Assembly: GCA_002314795.1 (NCBI GenBank)
Contig: DCHI01000045.1
Span: forward strand, 6,403-70,402
Source of the DNA: Bacteroidales bacterium UBA1756
GTDB taxonomy: Bacteria > Bacteroidota > Bacteroidia > Bacteroidales > WCHB1-69
Reading direction: 5' to 3'
Length of the DNA stretch: 64,000 nt
Numbering within the stretch: position 1 is the first letter of the stretch; each line of letters opens with the position of its first letter. Below are positions 60,239 through 64,000 of this stretch, piece by piece. The notes below the pieces were generated by a model that ran no database searches, was not told the DNA's origin, and saw only the letters and a list, made by a program, of their open reading frames with translations. Both the position numbers and the translations under genes were made by a program.

Positions 60239-60634
60239 ATGGAAAAAATCAAATCATTAGCGGATTTGAAGAAGAAAAGAGAAGAACTTCAATCCAACTT
60301 ACAGTTGCGCGAAATGGGCGACAACGTTGACAACATGATCCAGGTCAAAGTCGCTATGGCTACCTGTGGTATTGCTTCCGGTGCAAAGCAGGTGATGGAA
60401 ACCATCATCAACGAAAGCAAAAACCGCAATTTGTCTGTCGTTGTTACTCAAACAGGCTGTATGGGCTATTGCTACGCCGAACCCACTGTAGAAGTAAAGA
60501 AACCCGGCCAAGAGCCCGTCGTCTTCGGTTACATCACTCCTGCTAAAGCCGTCGAATTGGTTGAAAAATACCTCGCTGGCAATGAAATGTTGGATGGTGT
60601 CATCCCCGTTAACTATGAAAAAATCGATAAATAA
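60239..60634 (+). CDS. [2Fe-2S] thioredoxin-like ferredoxin subunit
   Basis: 131 residues. An N-terminal helix (ADLKKKREELQSNLQLRE) is followed by a thioredoxin-like [2Fe-2S] domain with VAMATCGIASGAKQVMETI (about 38-56) and TQTGCMGYCYAEPTVEV (about 71-87). This matches the small ferredoxin-like proteins encoded beside HydB-type subunits of multimeric [FeFe]-hydrogenases. It probably passes electrons within the NADH/ferredoxin:H+ complex in the cytoplasm. It is 20 nt upstream of hydB. No NuoE/HydC gene precedes it. Confidence 0.88.
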   Translation: MEKIKSLADLKKKREELQSNLQLREMGDNVDNMIQVKVAMATCGIASGAKQVMETIINESKNRNLSVVVTQTGCMGYCYAEPTVEVKKPGQEPVVFGYITPAKAVELVEKYLAGNEMLDGVIPVNYEKIDK

Positions 60635-60654
60635 CCAATAAAAACAATAACAGA

Positions 60655-62448
60655 ATGGCTAATTACAAATACCATATCTTGATTTGTGGCGGTACGGGAT
60701 GTCACGCTTCCCAAAGCGCCAAGATTAAAGAGAATTTCGTACAACTCCTCAAGGAGAAAAACTTAGAGAATGACGTTCAAATCGTAGGTACCGGTTGCTT
60801 CGGCTTCTGCGAAAAGGGTCCCATCGTTAAGATTTTGCCCGACAATACTTTCTACACTCAGGTTAAACCTGAGGATTGCCGTGAAATCGTTGACGAACAC
60901 ATCGTTAAGGGTAGAAAAGTTGAACGTTTGCTCTATTTGGATCCGAAAACACAAGAGCACAGAAGCGACTCCAAACATATGGGGTTCTACAAGAAACAGA
61001 TGCGTATCGCTTTGCGTAACTGCGGTTTCATCAATCCTGAAAACATTGACGAATACATCGCTCGCGATGGTTATAAAGCTCTCGCAGCCGTTCTCGAAAA
61101 GAACGACCCCGAAGGTACCATCGAAGATATCAAGAAGTCTGGCCTCCGCGGTCGTGGTGGCGCTGGCTTCCCTACTGGTGTAAAATGGAGTCTTTGTCGT
61201 CCTAACAAAGCCGATCAGAAATATATGATTTGCAACGCTGACGAAGGTGACCCGGGTGCATTTATGGACCGTTCCATCTTGGAAGGCGACCCGCACAGCA
61301 TCATTGAAGCTATGGCTATCGGCGGTTTCTGTATCGGTGCTACCAAAGGTTTAGTTTACATCCGTGCTGAATACCCGCTCGCTATCCACCGTTTGCAAGT
61401 TGCTATCGCTCAGGCCCGTGAGTATGGTCTCCTCGGCAAGAACATCTTCGGAACAGATTTCGATTTTGACATAGAGCTCCGCTATGGTGCTGGTGCTTTC
61501 GTCTGTGGTGAAGAAACTGCTTTGATTCACTCTATGGAAGGCAAACGTGGTGAACCAACCTTCAAGCCACCGTTCCCCGCAGTTGAAGGCTATATGAAGA
61601 AACCCTCTAACGTAAACAACGTTGAAACTCTCGCCAACATCCCGGTTATTATTAACAAAGGTTGGGAATGGTTCTCATCCATCGGTACTGAAAAATCAAA
61701 AGGAACGAAAGTATTTGCTTTGGCAGGCCAAATCAATAACGTTGGTTTGATTGAAGTTCCTATGGGTATCACTCTTCGTGAAATCATTTACGAAATCGGT
61801 GGCGGTATCAAGGGTGGCAAGCAATTTAAAGCTGTCCAGACAGGTGGCCCTTCAGGCGGCTGCTTGACCGAAAAATTCTTGGATACTCCTATCGATTATG
61901 AAAACCTCGTTGCAGCTGGTTCTATGATGGGCTCTGGTGGTATGATCGTTATGGACGAAACATCCTGTATGGTTTCTGTCGCTAAATTCTACCTGGACTT
62001 CACCGTTGAAGAATCTTGCGGCAAGTGCTCCCCCTGCCGTATCGGGAACAAGAGATTATGCGAAATCCTTGACAAGATTACCAAAGGCCAAGGCACAATG
62101 GAAGACCTTGAAGAATTGCGCAACCTTGCCCACGTTATCAAGGACACCGCTCTCTGTGGTTTGGGACAAACCTCTCCGAACCCGGTATTGTCAACAATTG
62201 ACAACTTCTGGGATGAATATGTCGCTCACGTTGTTGACAAGAAATGTCCTGCTGGTCAGTGCAAGGCTTTGAAACAATACGTCATTGATCCTGAAAAGTG
62301 TAAAGGCTGTACGGCTTGTGCTCGTAACTGTCCTGTTAACGCTATCAGTGGCACGGTCAAAAACCCACACGAAATCGACCAAGCTGCATGTATCAAATGC
62401 GGTACTTGCTACGAAAAATGTAAGTTTAACGCAATTAGTATTAAATAA
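60655..62448 (+). CDS. HydB/NuoF-type subunit of multimeric [FeFe]-hydrogenase
   Basis: 597 residues. N-terminal thioredoxin-like [2Fe-2S] domain with CGGTGCHAS and GTGCFGFCEKGP; NuoF core with the FMN site SGLRGRGGAGFPTGVKWS (about 160-177), NADH site EYPLAIHRLQ, and GAGAFVCGEETALIHSMEG; a [4Fe-4S] site ESCGKCSPCRIGNKRLC and DTALCGLGQ; and two C-terminal [4Fe-4S] motifs CKGCTACARNCPVNAI and CIKCGTCYEKCKFNAI. It binds FMN and NAD(P)H and, with HydA and a NuoE-like HydC, couples NADH and reduced ferredoxin to H2 formation by electron confurcation. 15 nt upstream of hydA. Confidence 0.95.
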   Translation: MANYKYHILICGGTGCHASQSAKIKENFVQLLKEKNLENDVQIVGTGCFGFCEKGPIVKILPDNTFYTQVKPEDCREIVDEHIVKGRKVERLLYLDPKTQEHRSDSKHMGFYKKQMRIALRNCGFINPENIDEYIARDGYKALAAVLEKNDPEGTIEDIKKSGLRGRGGAGFPTGVKWSLCRPNKADQKYMICNADEGDPGAFMDRSILEGDPHSIIEAMAIGGFCIGATKGLVYIRAEYPLAIHRLQVAIAQAREYGLLGKNIFGTDFDFDIELRYGAGAFVCGEETALIHSMEGKRGEPTFKPPFPAVEGYMKKPSNVNNVETLANIPVIINKGWEWFSSIGTEKSKGTKVFALAGQINNVGLIEVPMGITLREIIYEIGGGIKGGKQFKAVQTGGPSGGCLTEKFLDTPIDYENLVAAGSMMGSGGMIVMDETSCMVSVAKFYLDFTVEESCGKCSPCRIGNKRLCEILDKITKGQGTMEDLEELRNLAHVIKDTALCGLGQTSPNPVLSTIDNFWDEYVAHVVDKKCPAGQCKALKQYVIDPEKCKGCTACARNCPVNAISGTVKNPHEIDQAACIKCGTCYEKCKFNAISIK

Positions 62449-62463
62449 TAAAGCATATAATCA

Positions 62464-64000
62464 ATGGATACAGTAAAATTAATCATCGATAATAAAGAAG
62501 TAGAAGTTCCGAAAGGGACTACCATTCTTAAAGCCGCTCAAATCAACGGCATTTCTATCCCGACTCTGTGCCATTTTGAAATGAATGGTCTCGGTGTTCA
62601 TAACAGACCTGGCGGATGCCGTATTTGCGTCGTTGAGGTTGAAAAACGTAGGAACCTCGCTCCCGCCTGTGTTACGGAATGTATGGAAGGAATGGTTGTC
62701 AGAACCAACTCAATGCGCGTTATCAACGCTCGCAAAACCGTTCTCGAACTCATCCTCAGCGACCACCCGAATGATTGCTTGCAATGCGCTAAGAGTGGCA
62801 ATTGCGAACTTCAAAAATTGGCTATCCGCTTTGGCGTCCGTGAAAATCCTTACGTTGGTGGAAATCACGAACAATCTCAATACCAAGTTGAGGTTTCTCC
62901 GTCTATCATCCGTGATATGAACAAATGTATTATGTGCCGTCGTTGCGAAACGATGTGTAACGAACTCCAAACCGTAGGCGCTTTGTCGGCTATCGAACGT
63001 GGTTTCCCTGCAGTCGTTTCTACCGCATTTAATCAACATCTGGATCACTCACCCTGTACTTTCTGTGGCCAATGTGTCGCTGTTTGTCCTGTTGGCGCTT
63101 TGACTGAAGTTGACCATACCGCCAAGATTATCCGCGCTATTGCCGATCCTACCAAAAAAACCGTCGTTCAGGTTGCTCCGGCAGTCCGTGTTGCTCTCGG
63201 TGAAGAATTTGGTATGAAACCAGGCTCTATCGTTACTGGTAAGTTGACCGCTGCTTTGAAAGCTCTCGGTTTTGACTACGTCTTCGATACCGATTGGAGC
63301 GCTGACTTAACCATTATGGAAGAAGGTACTGAGTTGATTGGTCGTTTGACTAAATATTTAAATGGCGATAAGGATGTTAAACTTCCTATCCTTACTTCTT
63401 GCTGCCCTGCTTGGGTCAATTTCTTCGAACACCAATTCCCAGAAATGAAAGAACTTCCTTCCACTGCTAAGTCTCCACAGCAGATGTTTGGTGCCATAGC
63501 AAAGACTTATTTTGCTGACAAGATTGGAGTAAAACGTGAAGATATGGTTTCTGTTTCTGTAATGCCGTGCTTGGCAAAGAAATATGAATGTAGCCGTGAT
63601 GAATTCAAAGTCAATGGAAATCCGGATGTAGATTATTCTATCTCTACCCGCGAATTGGCTCGCCTTATTAAGATGGCGAACATTGATTTCACCTCACTTC
63701 CGGAAGCTGAATTTGACAGTCCGCTCGGTGAATCAACCGGTGCTGCTGTTATTTTCGGAACCACTGGTGGCGTTATTGAAGCTGCTGTTCGTACCGCATA
63801 CGAAGTTATCACCAAGAAATCTCTTCCAAAGGTTGATTTCGAAGAACTTCGTGGCTTGGAAGGTGTCCGCAGTGCTACTATCGACGTTAACGGTCTGAAA
63901 CTCAATATCGGTATCGCGCACGGTTTGGGCAATGCTCGTAAACTCTTGGAAGACATCAAAGCTGGAAAGTGCCAATTCCACGCAATCGAAATTATGGCTT
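62464..64000 (+). CDS. [FeFe]-hydrogenase catalytic subunit HydA, cut by window edge
   Basis: 512 codons in the window. N-terminal [2Fe-2S] ligands Cys36, 52, 55 and 69; a His101/Cys105/Cys108/Cys114 cluster (HPNDCLQCAKSGNC); two ferredoxin clusters at Cys155-165 and Cys198-208. H-cluster motif 1 is TSCCPAWVNFFE (311-322), with the proton-transfer Cys313; motif 2 is MPCLAKKYE (367-375), where Leu replaces the common Thr. Motif 3 (ExMACPGGC) should begin at the edge, as the last residues read EIMA. It evolves or takes up H2. The modular N-terminus and operon mates match group A3-type multimeric bifurcating enzymes. Confidence 0.95.
   Translation, partial: MDTVKLIIDNKEVEVPKGTTILKAAQINGISIPTLCHFEMNGLGVHNRPGGCRICVVEVEKRRNLAPACVTECMEGMVVRTNSMRVINARKTVLELILSDHPNDCLQCAKSGNCELQKLAIRFGVRENPYVGGNHEQSQYQVEVSPSIIRDMNKCIMCRRCETMCNELQTVGALSAIERGFPAVVSTAFNQHLDHSPCTFCGQCVAVCPVGALTEVDHTAKIIRAIADPTKKTVVQVAPAVRVALGEEFGMKPGSIVTGKLTAALKALGFDYVFDTDWSADLTIMEEGTELIGRLTKYLNGDKDVKLPILTSCCPAWVNFFEHQFPEMKELPSTAKSPQQMFGAIAKTYFADKIGVKREDMVSVSVMPCLAKKYECSRDEFKVNGNPDVDYSISTRELARLIKMANIDFTSLPEAEFDSPLGESTGAAVIFGTTGGVIEAAVRTAYEVITKKSLPKVDFEELRGLEGVRSATIDVNGLKLNIGIAHGLGNARKLLEDIKAGKCQFHAIEIMA

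Overview
The window reads as the chromosome of an anaerobic member of the Bacteroidota, most likely Bacteroidales. The evidence is: type IX secretion C-terminal sorting domains on three secreted proteins, promoters with the Bacteroidetes -7 box (TAnnTTTG) in front of many genes, almost no Shine-Dalgarno sequences, a TonB-dependent receptor, a YbbR/YajC/DUF1573/NusB cluster, LpxH and a stand-alone heptose-phosphate kinase for LPS, and an [FeFe]-hydrogenase operon. No insertion sequence, prophage or CRISPR array was found. Only one RNA gene (tRNA-Glu) and one riboswitch (TPP) are visible.

Layout. 1-2.2 kb: a truncated glycosyltransferase and a divergent MFS transporter. 2.3-5.2 kb: tRNA-Glu, membrane pyrophosphatase and a small unknown ORF. 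5.3-7.5 kb (minus): nusB, DUF1573 lipoprotein, yajC, ybbR operon. 7.7-11.8 kb: small lipoprotein, glnS, periplasmic thioredoxin, ffh. 12-21.5 kb: two very large modular secreted proteins built from cleaved-adhesin-like and fibronectin III modules. 21.7-27.4 kb: aminotransferase, lpxH, C10 cysteine protease, S41 protease. 27.5-31.8 kb: membrane metallophosphoesterase, an unknown secreted protein, YifB/ComM, S1/P1 nuclease. 32-37.3 kb (minus): a compact five-gene run of dapB, an APH-like kinase, an amino-acid ABC permease with a substrate-binding region in swapped order, an ABC ATPase with an extra C-terminal domain, and a RelA/SpoT-domain protein. 37.4-43 kb: an ATPase pseudogene fragment, rlmD, an unknown secreted protein, and a TPP riboswitch controlling a TonB receptor. 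43-49.7 kb: DUF2807 protein, a MurL-like protein, TrkA/TrkH potassium uptake, lysS. 49.7-60 kb: AAA ATPase, HMA metal-binding protein, coaE, heptose kinase, thioesterase, two secreted proteins (one a propeller-like/thioredoxin fusion), DUF58, radC, SDR, GNAT-like protein. 60.2-64 kb: [2Fe-2S] protein, HydB and HydA, the last cut by the window edge.

Together the genes describe a fermentative anaerobe that recycles reduced cofactors by hydrogen production, energises its membrane with pyrophosphate, imports amino acids, K+ and thiamin, and displays large T9SS-exported proteins. The most unusual locus is the minus-strand amino-acid transporter / kinase / alarmone-synthetase operon at 32-36.6 kb. 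Several intergenic regions carry a family of 9-bp-period repeats. Three of these blocks sit in the same orientation 5-10 bp upstream of a -7 box.

All calls come from reading the sequence by eye. No homology search was run, so family names rest on recognised motifs.
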